From Thuidium tamariscinum (taxonomy: Eukaryota; Streptophyta; Bryopsida; Hypnales; Thuidiaceae): a stretch of DNA of 64,000 bases. The stretch lies in the NCBI GenBank assembly GCA_947034885.2, contig OX344751.2, positions 6,696,001 through 6,760,000 on the forward strand, written 5' to 3'. Both the position numbers and the translations under genes were made by a program. Every line of letters starts with the position of its first letter. The stretch's first letter is position 1. The notes below the pieces were generated by a model. The model saw only the letters and a list, made by a program, of their open reading frames with translations. It ran no database searches and was not told where the DNA came from. This document shows, in pieces, positions 1 through 12,650 of this stretch.

Positions 1-225
1 ACAATTTGAACATTTCATCCATCTGACTGGGATTTTAGGAAGTTGCTTTCTTTGTGTGTCCAGTTATACACTTGTGTATGAACTGTATGAACTTTTCTTT
101 GTGCTATTTTTTTCTCTAATTTTCTTACTGATTTTCCAAATTCTCCTTATTATTTTCTTAGAGAGTGCATTTGGGAATTCCAGACCGAACCATAGAAGGA
201 TCGATCCACCCCCTTTGTCCCATGA

Positions 226-556
226 TAAGGTAGAAGGCTTAGTAATCGCCCATCCAAGTGCCGAAACTGAATTTTGGGGAGGTGAAACATCTTGAAATAT
301 TTTCTTAGTACATTTTCCTTGAAAGACAAGTAGAATTGACATCTAACCCAAGTCATTTCATATTTTTTTGAGATTTGTGGAATTAATTATCAAATTTTGA
401 AGTTGAAAGGGCATGGAGCTTTAAAATGGTGCCCTAGCTAAAATGTACACTATTAGGACACTGCTGAAGGCTATGAAAAAAAAACATATACAAATGCCGT
501 ACATTTAAGGTTGGGCACCATTTTGAACCTGCTCCATTTAAAAGCCTTCTACCTTA
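226..556. mobile_element. Short TIR element (MITE), family 1, copy a
   Basis: The ends are inverted copies of TAAGGTAGAAGGCTT (left from 226, right ending at 556). A second inverted pair lies inside, around AAAATGGTGCCC near 423 and its complement near 518. The element is non-coding. A sibling of almost the same length lies at 2689-3016. TA is present at both outer edges, which would fit a Tc1/mariner-type target site, but it may simply be part of the inverted repeat, so the superfamily is open. Confidence 0.55.
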
Positions 557-2688
557 CTAGTCCTTTATAGGGTTTTCCATTTGTCGTGAATTACTTGTTG
601 CCCTCAGCAATGTACTTCATACTTAGTTTTTGGGTTGAAGATTATTTAGTCATTCATTTTGGCAATAGTTGATGAAATGAAGCACAACAAATTTAGTTTT
701 ATTATCCTTCTTTTAGCCAATTAAAAATTTCCACAAATTCAATTTCATATATTAATTTGAAGTTGATTGGGTCAAAGACCCAAAATACATTGAACTCTCC
801 ACATTGAATCTAATTTCAAAACACTCTTGTGCAAATCTAAATACACCTAGAAGGCAAAGCAGTTGCACAAAAAGTCGTTTTTCCTAAATAGAATATATAT
901 GAGTGGCACTTTGTACCTATTGAAACCTTCTTCATTTTTGATCTATTGGTAATGCAATTAATAGCAATGCCCATTAATTTTGCACTTGAGAAGATAGATT
1001 GCAAATTCACTATCAAATCATTTCATTGCAATATGCACAAAAGAAACCCTCATAAAACTATAATTTTCATAGACATTTCCGTGAATACTTGCATTGTTAA
1101 AACACCGATGATCCTAGTTAACCTCCTATTTCAGGTGCACCGTGCACATCTTCAAATTTTAGATTTTTTTTCCATAAAAATTATTACTAAGAAATAGATT
1201 AAGTTATGAATCCAATGCCTATAGTTTCATCAAATTAATTCTAAGTTACACTCCATTTTTATAGAATTTTTAAGGGTTGAATGGTGTAGTGTAGTTCATA
1301 AGTCATTACTTTAGATTTATTTTGGGCATACAGTAAAAAGTCAGTCAACTAGTGTAATTGCTGCTCACTTCAAAAAGGAAAGAATAATTCACAAAGCTAA
1401 AGGAGAATATAAGTGTGCCCGATTTCATTTTACTTACAAATACTATTGTCATTGTAGTGTCCACAATGCATTGCAAGCTCTACCAAAAACTGCAAAATGA
1501 CCAAAATATTGTGAGATTTTAGATGAGCTTTCTCAACCCTCTTGTCTTTCATTGAGTACAAAAGTTAATCATTTCAAAATGTTTTCACTAAGATATGCTC
1601 CTTTAAAGTGTGCTACCTTCTGTTTCTATTAAAGTAAAACTTCAAAATCTACCAAATTGTGCGGTCAAATATTTTGAAAGTCTTAGAGGTTCTTATTCTC
1701 AATGTAAAATACAAGATCATATAGCTTCATCTGACCTTATCTCAAGAAAAAATAAGCAAAAAATTGCTCAAGTTTTTAGTAGTTTTGGCCCACTTTCAAG
1801 GTACCCCACTTTATTATTAGGAATCAAAGAGGATACAAAGGAAACCTTTCATGTTTGAATTTCATAACTCAAAGAGCCTATAGAATCAATCATTGCCATT
1901 TTTGAGATTTATATTTTAGTTAAAAGACAAATTCAATTTCATGAAATCTTTCTTTACCTTCTATATTTATTTTGGAAAAAAAAATTATTTCAGCTATGAT
2001 ATGTAAATTTTTCAAAAAATCACATAATTTTTGTCCAAATTTTTTAAAACTAGATTTTGTCGGCCCTTCCTATTGGCAAATTTTTTATCTTTCAAATGTG
2101 TCCTATAAATTTTCGTTGAATATTTTTTGGTTGTCCATACTAACATTGAAATTTTTAAAAATAGTTATAACTTTAGAGATATTAATTGGAATGACATATA
2201 CTCCCCAAGTAGTGGATACGAGGGTTAAGAATTATTTTGGAAATTTCATCCAAAAATTTCCAAATATAAAGACAATAGAGATTCTCCAAAATTCAAAAAA
2301 AAATCAAAGCCAACTCCTTAGTCATTCCGGCAATGTTTAATCGATTCATATATTGATAGGAAAAGTACAAAAATCTACCAAAACAAAGATGTTATAACTA
2401 CAATAATTTGACCTAATAGTGTAAAGCATGAAATGAATTTAAAGATGGTTATAATATTTTATTAGAGATAAATATTTTTATTCATTGTATGTGACTAGTA
2501 TCAAAAAAATTCATGTCAAAAAATCTTTAAAAATATCATTGGTAAGAATGTTCTTCCCTTATAAATACTTCCAATGTAACATTGTTTACAAATTAGTCAA
2601 AAGGCCTAGTTGCATTTTGAAAAAGGTTGTCTTGTGGTGAACAAAATTCTCTTATATTGTTTCTAAACCAATTCTCATTTTTGACTAA
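557..2688. other. AT-rich gene-free stretch
   Basis: No gene is recognised. The open frames present (for example about 1610-1858 and 1972-2340) are short, biased toward AT-rich codons and match no family I know. I regard them as chance frames. Confidence 0.5.
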
Positions 2689-3016
2689 TAATGTAGAAGG
2701 TTTGGAAATTGCTCATGTTTTAAAATCAACCACCTTCCTAAATGTACCTTATTTGTACATGTTGTTTTTTCATCTTTATAGGAATATAGAAGCAGTGTAC
2801 ATTTGAGGGGGTGGGTAATATAATAACCATATGTTATTTCAACTTCAAAAATTCATAACTATTCCCACAAAGCTCCAAAAATATGAATAAATTTAGGTAG
2901 AAGCCAACTCCATTTATCTTTCAAGGAAAATTTATTGAAAATTAATTCAAGAAAATTTACCTCCCTAAAATTTAGTTTCAACTTTTACATGGGTGCTTTA
3001 TGGACCTCCTACCTTA
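2689..3016. mobile_element. Short TIR element (MITE), family 1, copy b
   Basis: The left end TAATGTAGAAGGTTTGG and the right end (complement TAAGGTAGGAGGTCC) match those of the element at 226-556. The first 35 bases are also similar (GTAGAAGG followed by an AATTGCTCAT or AATCGCCCAT motif). The length is about 328 bp against 331 bp for copy a. It is non-coding. Confidence 0.5.
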
Positions 3017-4719
3017 ATAACTAATCATTTTTTTAAGTATTTAGAAAAATATAATACCTTCTAAAATGGGATAGACCATTGCCTTGTTATAAAATTTAAC
3101 CCCTAAAGGACCAAAGCCATTTTTATGTCAAAAACAAACAAAATTGCTATTTTTGTTGTTTTCACCTAAAACAATTTTTTTTTCTTCTAGAATCTAAACA
3201 TATGATCTTATACTTAGCTTGTCTAAGTTTATGTGGTGAAAAGATTTGTCTAAGATTATGTGGTCTTAGCTTGTCTAAGATCATGAACTTTCACCATATA
3301 GATTTGAAGATATAAACTATCAAAGTTTGAAAAATAGCTTTTTGAATTGTAGTTTGCAATTTTAGATGACTTTGACTGCCATTTGTAGAAAAGATTTGCA
3401 CTATAGAATTTGAATATAAATTTTTTTGAGTTAAAGAATTAAGTTGAAGGTCTAGGATAAAAAATTCACAAAAAAAGCATTTGATCACCATTCTTTAAAA
3501 AATTGTTATGTAGAAGTAGGTCCAAGATTGAAAGAAAAACTAAATGATTGATAGCTTTGAGGTGGGTTTAAACACAATAATCCCAATGGTGAGATTATTC
3601 TAGCAAGTAAGTGTAAGCTTGTTCAACAATTGTTCTCGAAAAATTGTGTATATTGCATTCAAAAATTAATCCTACAAGTTATTTTTCCAAGAAGATGTTT
3701 AGATTGCCCAAGAAACCAGATTGTCCATAATTTTTTCATTATTTTAAGAATTTAATTTCTGACTTTTTGGAAAATGTCTTTTGCTTGTTTGGTGAGTTTA
3801 ATTTTGGGAATTTTGGCATAGAACTTTTGCTCTTGGGCACCAATTGAATTAAAAATTATATTCCTACAAAGCTCATCAATTTTTCTATCTTTTGAGAAAG
3901 CTTCAAAAAGTTTCACCAAAAATTGAGGTCATAGGAATATGCTCCAAATCCATTTTTCTCTTTAGAGCAATGGTCTTTTTGAGGTTACATTTAAGTTATT
4001 CGTAAAGTACACTAAACTAGGGTTTAAACCCATGAGTTTTGTAAAAAAGCTGGTTGAGTTAAAAAAGTCGAAATAAAAGTGGGTATGAAACTTATTTTTC
4101 CATCAAAACGGTGCCTAAAAAAGTTTGGTCCCCACTTTTGAAGTCGTGTGATATAAGTATCTTGCAAAAAAGTTTGATGTTTCAACTATAGTTGCCTTCT
4201 CAACTTCAAAAAAAGTCATGCCTAAAGTGTGGGGGGGGGACTTTACAAATAGCTCAATTATGAACCATATGAAAATTCATTTTGTAGTACACACTAGTAG
4301 GAAAATTTTAGTGCAACTTTTTTTCAAGTCATAATTTAGTTTGCCTAGTAACTCCAAGTTGCTAGTCCACCTTGATCACAACAAAGGACTCTCCTGAAGT
4401 AATCCCTCCACCCAATATTCATAATATTTTATTTGAGTTTCACCACCTATTATTCTTTAATTATTATAGTGAATTATTTTTTCAAGTACCAAGTCCTATT
4501 TTTGTGTATTTCTTTATTCTAGATAGAAAATTCTATCAATTTTTTCATCCTCCCATGATTTCAAATTGCAACCATGTTTTTATTCCAATTCCACCAATAA
4601 TAAACAATGAATTAACCAACAATTATCCCCCAAAATTGCCTCCACCAAGCATCCAACTCCATACTCCATCCATTGCAATGTTTGGTAGGAACCAATTGTT
4701 GGTTCAAAGTTAGCTAGGA
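3017..4719. other. AT-rich gene-free stretch
   Basis: Nothing coding is recognised. A short direct repeat of CTTAGCTTGTCTAAG and variants lies at about 3211-3285, and a run of G lies near 4232. A CACTA-like string (CACTAGTAGGAAAATTTTAG) at about 4293 has no convincing partner end. Confidence 0.4.
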
Positions 4720-5037
4720 TAAGAGGATTTTTAGTTGGTTTAGAGGACCGCGAGTTCCCGGACTGTGGAAACTTGCCAGAAGCTACCACACAGGTGATTT
4801 GATGTAGCGAAGATACTACTATATTAGATAATAATATTTAATTAATTTTTGAATTTTTTTAATAAATTTTTCTTCAATCGAAAAAATTGATTATATTTTT
4901 ATATTTTTTAAAAATTAATTAATTTTTGCATTATTTTCATTATTTTATATTACTTTTTAATCTGACCAATAGTGAATGGTTAACAAATTGAGGAACAGGG
5001 TTGAAATGGTCTCGTGGAGCCTTGAAAAATCCTCTTA
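4720..5037. mobile_element. Short TIR element (MITE), family 2, copy a
   Basis: The ends are inverted copies of TAAGAGGATTTTT. The outer 50 bases on each side are GC-richer and the centre is almost pure A/T (about 4820-4960). The left end carries GCGAGTTCCCGGACTG and the right end AGGAACAGGGTTGAAA; both motifs recur in the copies at 29159-29468 and 48229-48585. No coding capacity. The outer TA on both sides suggests, but does not prove, a TA target site. Confidence 0.7.
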
Positions 5038-5439
5038 TGATACTAACTAGTTGCAATTTGAAAACATGGGCAGAAAAACAAAACAAGATGGTGAATAAAT
5101 TTACAAACTTTTTTATTTGATTCTAAAATTAAAAAAATAAATGGACTCCGAACTTGGACTGGAAAACCGGTTCACTTTGGGAATTGAACCGGTTATAACC
5201 AGTTAATAACTCTTTTCACACGAAATTGTCCACTCATGTTTCAAAGAAAAACATAGCCAGTAAAATTCAAAAAACTTCCCTAACTGGTGCACAGACCTAA
5301 AGTAAAGCTCCCCTGGCGTTGACTTGACATGGGTTGCCTTTCGTTTAAAAGTTTTTTGGGTTTTCTTGACACAAGTTAAATTTTTTTTTTTAGTTTTTTA
5401 GTTTTCTTTTGACTCACCTCAAGTTTTACTAGTTTCTTT

Positions 5440-6020
5440 AAAACCCCTAAACCAGAAAACGACAACTTCCGAGGTCGGTGATCTCTTCCTCACCACCGTT
5501 GGATGGCGTAGCAGAACGATTTGATCGGAAGGCGAGGACAGTCCCCGACGAAGAGCCCGGACGGAGACCGACACGGCGGGGACCGATGGATATTTATACT
5601 GTATTTGGGCCTTAGGAGGTCAGATTTGTTTACAAATATCGAGGTCGCCAACACTCACGCTGTCACGCAGAATAGAATTAGTCGTATTATTTATTACACA
5701 GATGATTCTTCGGGGTGCCGCCGTCCTTGGAATAAAAATCAACGGCTCTCTCGACTAGATCCTTCGGGGAAACTTCCGGCAGTTGCTGCGAGGCGAGTGG
5801 TGAGTTCCGTCTCCACGTCCAGTGTTGTTGTGTTGCTGCTCACCGTTGATTTTGATTTTGAGGTTTTGTCTTGAAGCACTTGTCCGGAAACATTTTCCTG
5901 TCTTCAAGCACTTGGCTTGACACGCATGACTGAGGTTTGATGGAAGCAGCGGAATTCTAGAACTCCAACTGGCTGATGAGATGGCTCAAGTTGGGTCGGT
6001 GGGAAAACCTCTCGATTGAC
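5440..6020. other. GC-rich island in AT-rich DNA, unidentified
   Basis: This block stands out sharply in base composition from the surrounding AT-rich repeats. The + strand has an open frame at 5521-5874 that begins at a TTG (no ATG start) and is rich in Arg, Ser and Asp. It resembles no family I recognise. Other frames are also open over parts of the block. It could be a gene fragment captured by a transposon, the 5' end of a host gene whose remainder has decayed, or an unmethylated regulatory patch. I cannot choose between these by reading. Confidence 0.35.
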
Positions 6021-7439
6021 GGTAGTTGCTTTAATTTCAAAGGGGAAAATTGGAAGAACGATGTCATTCTACTTCGGCATAAATTAAGAGTCTATCCATC
6101 TGGAGTCTAGGATATGCAATGACCCTAAAGAAAGATAGATTGAGTGACCACAAAATTATGATTGCAGTAGAATCTTCATAACTTGGCCTTCTTTAAGCCA
6201 ATAATTGTGTGTAAAAGAACGTGTCAAATATGTTATGGATTGGGTCACATTATAAAGGTTACAACTAAATTTGACCTTGTATTAGCTAATGTCTCATACT
6301 AGTCTTGGATTGATTGAGTAATAACTTTTTTGAGAATGGTTCTATTGTATAAGACAAAGATTCTATATTCTACCTAAAGATAGGGCACTGCGTATGTGTT
6401 GGGGTGGTATGAAATGTTTTACAAATTTAATGGTAAGACAAACTTCACCATTCCAAACCAAATGAGAACAAGTCCATTGTAGGCTAAATTTATGTTAATG
6501 GTGTGCATTTCAAAACTTGCACAAATCCAAAAATTGTACACCCACCTTTTTATTATTGAACAATAACCGCAAAATTCAACTACCAATTGAATTGTGATGG
6601 AAATTCTGTATCACCATCCAATGACCACTCACTATACATCAAAGGGGTGCAAGGAATCTTATAATAGATTTTAGCTTCATTCCCTTCAAACTGTGATTGA
6701 ATTTGAAGAAAGAAATATTTTTTGCATTGTATTTTCTGAAGGTGAATCTTAAGATGGAATTTAATAATCATGTCAAATTTCAAAACATGGAAGTCTTTGT
6801 ATCTATGTGGAAAAGGTTTTGAATTTTTTTGTATAGAGATTGCAAATTTACTCTAATTTATTTGTATGGCTGTTAATTGTTAGTATTTTAGTATTAGTTG
6901 ATCTTGTAAACAATTAGGTTAAGTAGTGCAACAATTATATACATATTGTAATTATTTTGAAGTTAGGGTTGTAAGGCTTTTAAACACTACTTTTCAACTA
7001 GAGGCTAGGCCAATTTTCTTCAAGGCTAATTGTATAGAATTTTAGTCCCTTTGAAGTTTAAAGCCATCTTCGACTATTTATTAGAATAAGATTATAACAA
7101 TGATCAATCTTCTCATATGTAAAGGCTTAAAGGTTAAGAAGCCAAGCTTATTCAATATAACCAAAGGAAATTAAAGTCCCTCTGTCTTTCTCCTTAAAGA
7201 AATGCTTTACATTAAGAAGCTAGGCCAATTCCCTTTGAGGACAATTTTACAAAACTAAATGGACCTACTTTGTTAAAATAATTATATTTATAAAAAAAAA
7301 TTAAATAGCCTTGATGTTAAGGATTGGCCTTCCATTTTTCGTGCACCCAATTTATTGAACTGAAGTCATGTCAAATCATGTTTGTTTCAAACTTCTACAA
7401 AAGTACATAAAACTTCTAGGTGTAAAGGGATTTGACCTA
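6021..7439. other. AT-rich gene-free stretch
   Basis: No gene is recognised. One frame near 6210-6250 contains a CxxCxxxGH string that recalls a zinc knuckle, but nothing around it supports a gag-like or other zinc-finger gene. Confidence 0.4.
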
Positions 7440-10406
7440 TGTGAGTCCCGTCATTGTTGCCCAGACCTCGGTTTTTTCTTTTTTTCTCTTATTGCTCATA
7501 TTTAGGGTTATTATGGTTAAAAAATAGCTAAAAAGAGTGTTCATAGAAGGATTGATACAATTCCCTATAACCACCGGGAATTGGTTAGAATAATACCGGA
7601 GTACTCTAAAGGACTCCTTAGAGCGAGTTTTTAAATATTATTAGGTGAGAGGACGTGATTTAAGCAATTACAAGGAGTTTGTATTAATTAGTATTTGGGA
7701 GATGAATTAGTGCAAAAATACCAAAGACAGACCTTATCTGAATTCGTAGGAGAGGGCCTGGCGAGATTGGGTTCCAAAAGGCAACCATCAAAATCCGACA
7801 GTCTCCTAAGAGTGTTACAGCAAAGCTAACTCGTGGAGATTCCCTTGTATAGGAATGATTCCTCTTTGGAGGAATTGATTCCTCTTTGGAGGAATTAATT
7901 CCTCCATAGTATAAATTCTACTTTATTTAGATAGTGTGAGTTTTTAGCAAAACTTTGTACTTGGCTCTAGAAGACTTTTTAGAAGATCCCCTAAAATTTT
8001 CTGAATTTTCTGAATTGCAAAAATGACTCCATGGGAAGTCAACCGCTTTTACTAGCAATTGGAAATTCGTATAAAATTCTACGGTAATGATAAAATTCCA
8101 CTAATAATTACGATATTGTGTTTTAGCATAAATAAGCACCACGCCAAATTTCAAAACATTCTAACTTAAATAAGTACCTGAATCAATGGCGGTGACAACT
8201 TTTAATAGTTTTACCAAATTCTTTGCAAATTGACTAGTGTACGGGGAACATACGATGTCTGATTTGGGTCAACTTGGACTCTTTTCTAACATTCTAATCC
8301 AAGTGTGAGTTTGGGGTTGATGCAAAACTCTAAGTAAACAAATTCTAGACAATGCTCTTGCCAATTTTGCTTAGAATTTGAAGAAGACTCCCCATTACGG
8401 CGAAGCTATTGTCAAATTTTTGAAGAATTGAGGTAAAACTCTTCTCCAAAGTGTAGATAGACTCTTTTCCAAAATTGATTCTTCTTTGAAATGAAAGTCT
8501 TCATTTCGTGGAATTTCCTCTGTATTGGTTTTAATTTAAGAGGTCTCCATTAAGGAGACCTAAAGGTGTGGCAAAGCAACGGCCAAGAATTTATAAACAT
8601 TGATTAGTAGCCCAACTAGCCAACTCAGCAGCCCAGAAAGCTCAACCAGCCGGCACAAGTCCAGTATAGATCATTGAGCATCCAGTTTGGAGCTCTGAAC
8701 TGGACACTTACTCAAAAATCAAACACATGGGGATGATGCTCATGAGGCCCCCTTTTCTCCTATTTTTTGAGAAATTTGAACACTAAAAGTGATTTGTGAG
8801 TGAACAAAGTTAGAAAAAGCTATTTGGTGTTGAGTTTTCCTTTGCGAAATTAAAAGCCTGAAGCCAGAGAAGTAGGGAGAGAGAGAATAGATAGAAATTT
8901 CCCAAAAATACAGTATTTAGCTTTCTCTTTGAAAATACAATTTCTACTCAGAGTTAGGAACTAGGTTCCTAAATATCCCAAAATTTCACATTTTGGTGTG
9001 CACCAGTGCCAAAAACCAAACCAGAGCCTTCAATATGGCAAAAAACGAACAAGAAATCAAGTCAGATTGTTGAAGGGAGACTAGTCAACTCGTGATGTGA
9101 TTGGTCCCCCCCTGACTTAGTTGACCTCACAATAAGAGATCAATACCTTTTCAACCTCATTTAGGGGCCTTAACCCCCCCCCCCTTCTGCCATAGTTTAG
9201 CACAAAAACTTGCTTTCTCTCAAACTCTCTCAAACTCAGATATACTTCTACATACATACATAGAATAAGAAAGAGTAGGAGAGTGAGGATACTTGAGAGT
9301 GAAGGAGAGAAATGAAGGAGAATATATGTTGACTTTTTGAACCAATATTTTAGTTGATCGAGGACAAAAAGGAAAAAACAAGAAAAAGAATAGTTTGATT
9401 TAGGAGAGGTTTAGGATCTTGCTCAATTAGAGTAAGGTTGAGAAATCTTAGTTGTAGGAAGAGTTGATTTTAGAGGCCATTAATGATAATGAAAAATTAG
9501 ATTTTCTTAGGATTTTTTATACTTTGACTTTGGAGTCCTATTAAAAGACAAAAGGGGATTATTTAAAAGATAAATAGGACAACAAAAAAGAGAAGAAGAA
9601 GCTAACTAAAAGGGTAATACGGAGCCTTCACGGGATTGCAAGGATATACCTACAATAACCTTTTTATACAAAACCATCGAAATGGAGGTGGAATTGACGT
9701 ACTAAGAAGAAGTATTTGGAGGCTATGAAGATTTCAAGGTCGTCATAATTGAAGTAAGTTTCTAAACTCAACCTTTCTTTTATTATTACAATTTAGAAAA
9801 TTTATTTTACAAATAGGATAAAATCCATAGAATATCATAGTTGAAGTAAAATTAGAAAGGTAGCAAGTTTAAAGTCAAAGTCGGGAGAAAAGTAATATTA
9901 AAAAATATTACCAATCAAATAGGAGTAAGAATCCAATTAAATTTTTTTTTCCATTATTACAATTTAGAGAATTCATTTTACAAATAGGATAAAATCCATA
10001 AAAAATTACAGTTAAAATTAAAACTAGAAAGGCAATAAGTTTAGAGTGAAGTAGAGATAGAAAGTGATATTAGAAAATATTACCAATCAAAGGTTAAACT
10101 TTGAAAGGTATTCTCGTAGATTACTTTAGTTTTAGGCATGAAAGAGTTAGATTGAAATAGAGTACAATTATCCTAAAGAAATTAAGATTATAGAATCACC
10201 TTTAGGCAAGAAAATTAGGACATATTAGTAATTATCAATCCATTGTTGCTTAGACAAAAAAAAAGTAGAAAAATAGGAGTAGAAGTTAGAAAGATCCATT
10301 GTTTGGAAGGCTAATTTGGATTACATGTAGGTAGACATCCATAGTATAACATGAAAGAACCTAGTTGGGTTCACTTTATTCCAAGGGTGGAAATAAAGCG
10401 CCCACA
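7440..10406 (+). mobile_element. Solo LTR fossil (LTR retrotransposon), copy 1
   Basis: A repeat of about 3 kb begins TGTGAGTCCC and ends GCGCCCACA, so it has the TG...CA ends usual for LTRs. The 5 bases before it (ACCTA) and after it (ATCTA) nearly match, as expected for an old 5-bp target duplication. The same sequence recurs at 14981-16146 (start only) and at 16147-28048 (whole, with insertions). No internal region (gag-pol) is attached on either side, so this is best read as a solo LTR left by recombination. Orientation is arbitrary. The family is unassigned because no coding part is present. It is clearly old: copies are easy to align by eye but much diverged. Confidence 0.6.
9782..10098. 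repeat. Tandem duplication of about 170 bp inside the LTR fossil
   Basis: Two units start ATTATTACAATTTAGA (9782) and ATTATTACAATTTAGAG (about 9953). Both contain CAAATAGGATAAAATCCATA and end in a TATTACCAATCAAA motif. The units are similar but not identical, so the duplication is not recent. Confidence 0.7.
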
Positions 10407-11696
10407 ATCTATTTCAACTTTTGTCCAATCACAAGTGAGGACTTTTTAGACATCTTACACAGTTACACAACAAATTGGCTTGGCTTCTAGATATAAAGCA
10501 ACCCTATATGTATGTGTTGTTCAAAAGTGACAATCTGTAAGATAAGTGGTGATTTAAAGTGAAGTGTGTTGTATTAGTTTGATAATTGATATTGTTGGTG
10601 GCTATCATTTGATTATTTTTAGGATATATTTTGTACAAATGAATAAATTTTGAATATTTAATAGAAATGATTTTATATTATTTAAAATTGTTTGAAACCT
10701 TTTTATCTTCCATTGTTCCTTTTGGAGACAAAATGGATTTTAGAAGGATCTTGGTGTTTCGATATTTGATATAGATTTGAATTTTTTTTAAAGATAGGAT
10801 AACACATTATCTATTTTGGAATATCATTTTTATATTAATTTGTGCCAAAAGCAAAAAGTATACTACCCTAAATTCAAAATGGGATTTGTTAGGCAAGTAC
10901 AAAAAAATCACAAAAAGTCAAAATAACTTTTGAAAACTTTGTTTCTCCTAGAAAATATTCTTGTCATTATAAAATTATGTGAGTTCTTATATCTAGAGTA
11001 GTGATAAAAGAAAGTCAAAGACAATCTTGCTTTTCAAGAAATTTGTACATCTTTTTGAAAAAGTACCTTCTACGATTCATTTTTGAACTCGTATTCAAGA
11101 TTTTCTTAAACAAGAAGTTCACTAGGATTTTGTTTGTTTGTTTGAACAATCTCACCATTTGAATTGATGTATTGCAATTTCATCTTATACCTATATACAA
11201 ATTTAATATTTCCTTCAATATCAAATCTTCATCTATTTAATGATTTTTTGAAAGAATGACAATACAAATGTGTGTGTTTTTGAAATTTTTCCTAGAAGAA
11301 CTGAAGATTCAAAGCCTTAAATTTTATGCAAACAAGGTTCAAAAAAATCAATTTTCTTTAGTTCAAATGCCAATATCTTGCAATTCAACTATAGAATTTA
11401 ATATAAAAATGTTTGGAAGAAATTTCAAAAACTTTTGATTATATATAGATTGAAAGATATTTGCATTTAAAGTGAAGAAATAATTTTATTCTGCACCTTG
11501 CTTAGTTAGATTTTTTTTGCTTTGAATATTTTGAACTTAGAATTTTGGTACTATTGATTTTGGTTTTCTAATAACTTAAATTTGATAGTTGAGTTGAGAA
11601 TCTACGATTTTAACAAATAAATACTTAATTTTCATCCATTAAAAATTTGTGAAGTAGATGTAGGATTAAAATTGAAGTAAAAACAAAAATTTTACT
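10407..11696. other. AT-rich gene-free stretch
   Basis: No gene or clear element boundary is seen. The frame at 11256-11438 has no recognisable similarity. Confidence 0.4.
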
Positions 11697-12650
11697 AACT
11701 TTAACCCTAAGGCCCTAAACTGTGTTTCTTTAGCAACATAGCAATTTTGGGCAGCTCACTACGAATGGAGTTTCTATTATTTTTCTTTGAGATTTTCACA
11801 CAACATATGTCCAAGGAGCACCTTTAAGGCCCAACAATTCTTCATAACTTTTGACTACATGGTTAAAAAGTTATGACATAATATGTTGTTTCCTTTGATT
11901 GGTGGGCAATTTGAGCCACCAAAAAAAACAATTTATTATTTTTTTAGGAAATAAAAATTTGAAATTGGTTCATTAGATTTATATCTATGTGAAAAGCCTT
12001 GAATCATTCCATTTCAATTAATGAGTCAAAAGTTATGAGGGCTTTTAGTTTAGGATACTTTGCAGGTAGTTATGAAAATCTCTATTGTACAAAAATTTGA
12101 ATTTTTTTATCAAATTCAATCTTTGATATTTTTGAAAAAAATTTAAAACATTGGATGAAGATTGTTTATTAAAATATTACAACCATTGGGATTTGCATTT
12201 TTCATTTCCATAAATAAACTATCCACAATTTAGTATTTTGAATCATTTTCTACTTCTTTCTATTTACTATTTTTTTCCTATATGTTGTACAACTCTAAAT
12301 GATTTGAAATTTATTGAGCATGTAGCCAACTTGCATTGAAGGATAAATTCAAAGAGTAACCACTGTTTTGAACATTTTTTCATAAAAATGTCATCTTGTG
12401 AAGTGCAAATGCTTGGATTTTTGCAAGGATAAAAAAGAATTGCTGTCAATTCAAATGTTAATATCTTGCAATCTATATGGTGGAAATTTTTGAAAAATTC
12501 ACCACATCTTTTCAAATCCCCCTTACTACAAGATCCTACGGTTATATTGGTAAAAAAAAAGGTTTTCTAAAATTTTGCACTTGTATTAGAAATCACAATT
12601 TTTAAGTTGATTTTTGGTGAAAACATAGTCAAAATCATTAAGGGAGATTT
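11697..12650 (+). repeat. Dispersed repeat family 3, copy a
   Basis: The block runs from TTAACCCTAAGGCCC to about TCATTAAGGG. It is repeated in inverted orientation at 49856-51560, and its last third again at 48880-49185. Shared landmarks are GCCCAACAATT, TGACTACATGGTTAAAAAG, CCTATATGTTGTACAA and TTTTGCACTTGTATTA. Both ends resemble TTTAACCCTAAAG in inverted orientation, so this may be a TIR element of about 950 bp. No coding capacity was recognised. Confidence 0.65.

Noticed and set aside
4293-4330. CACTAGTAGGAAAATTTTAGTG as a CACTA left end
   Set aside because: No complementary right end with a matching triplet was found downstream.
6205-6260. CxxCxxxGH string resembling a zinc knuckle
   Set aside because: The last expected cysteine is absent, the neighbouring frame has no family similarity, and such strings arise by chance.
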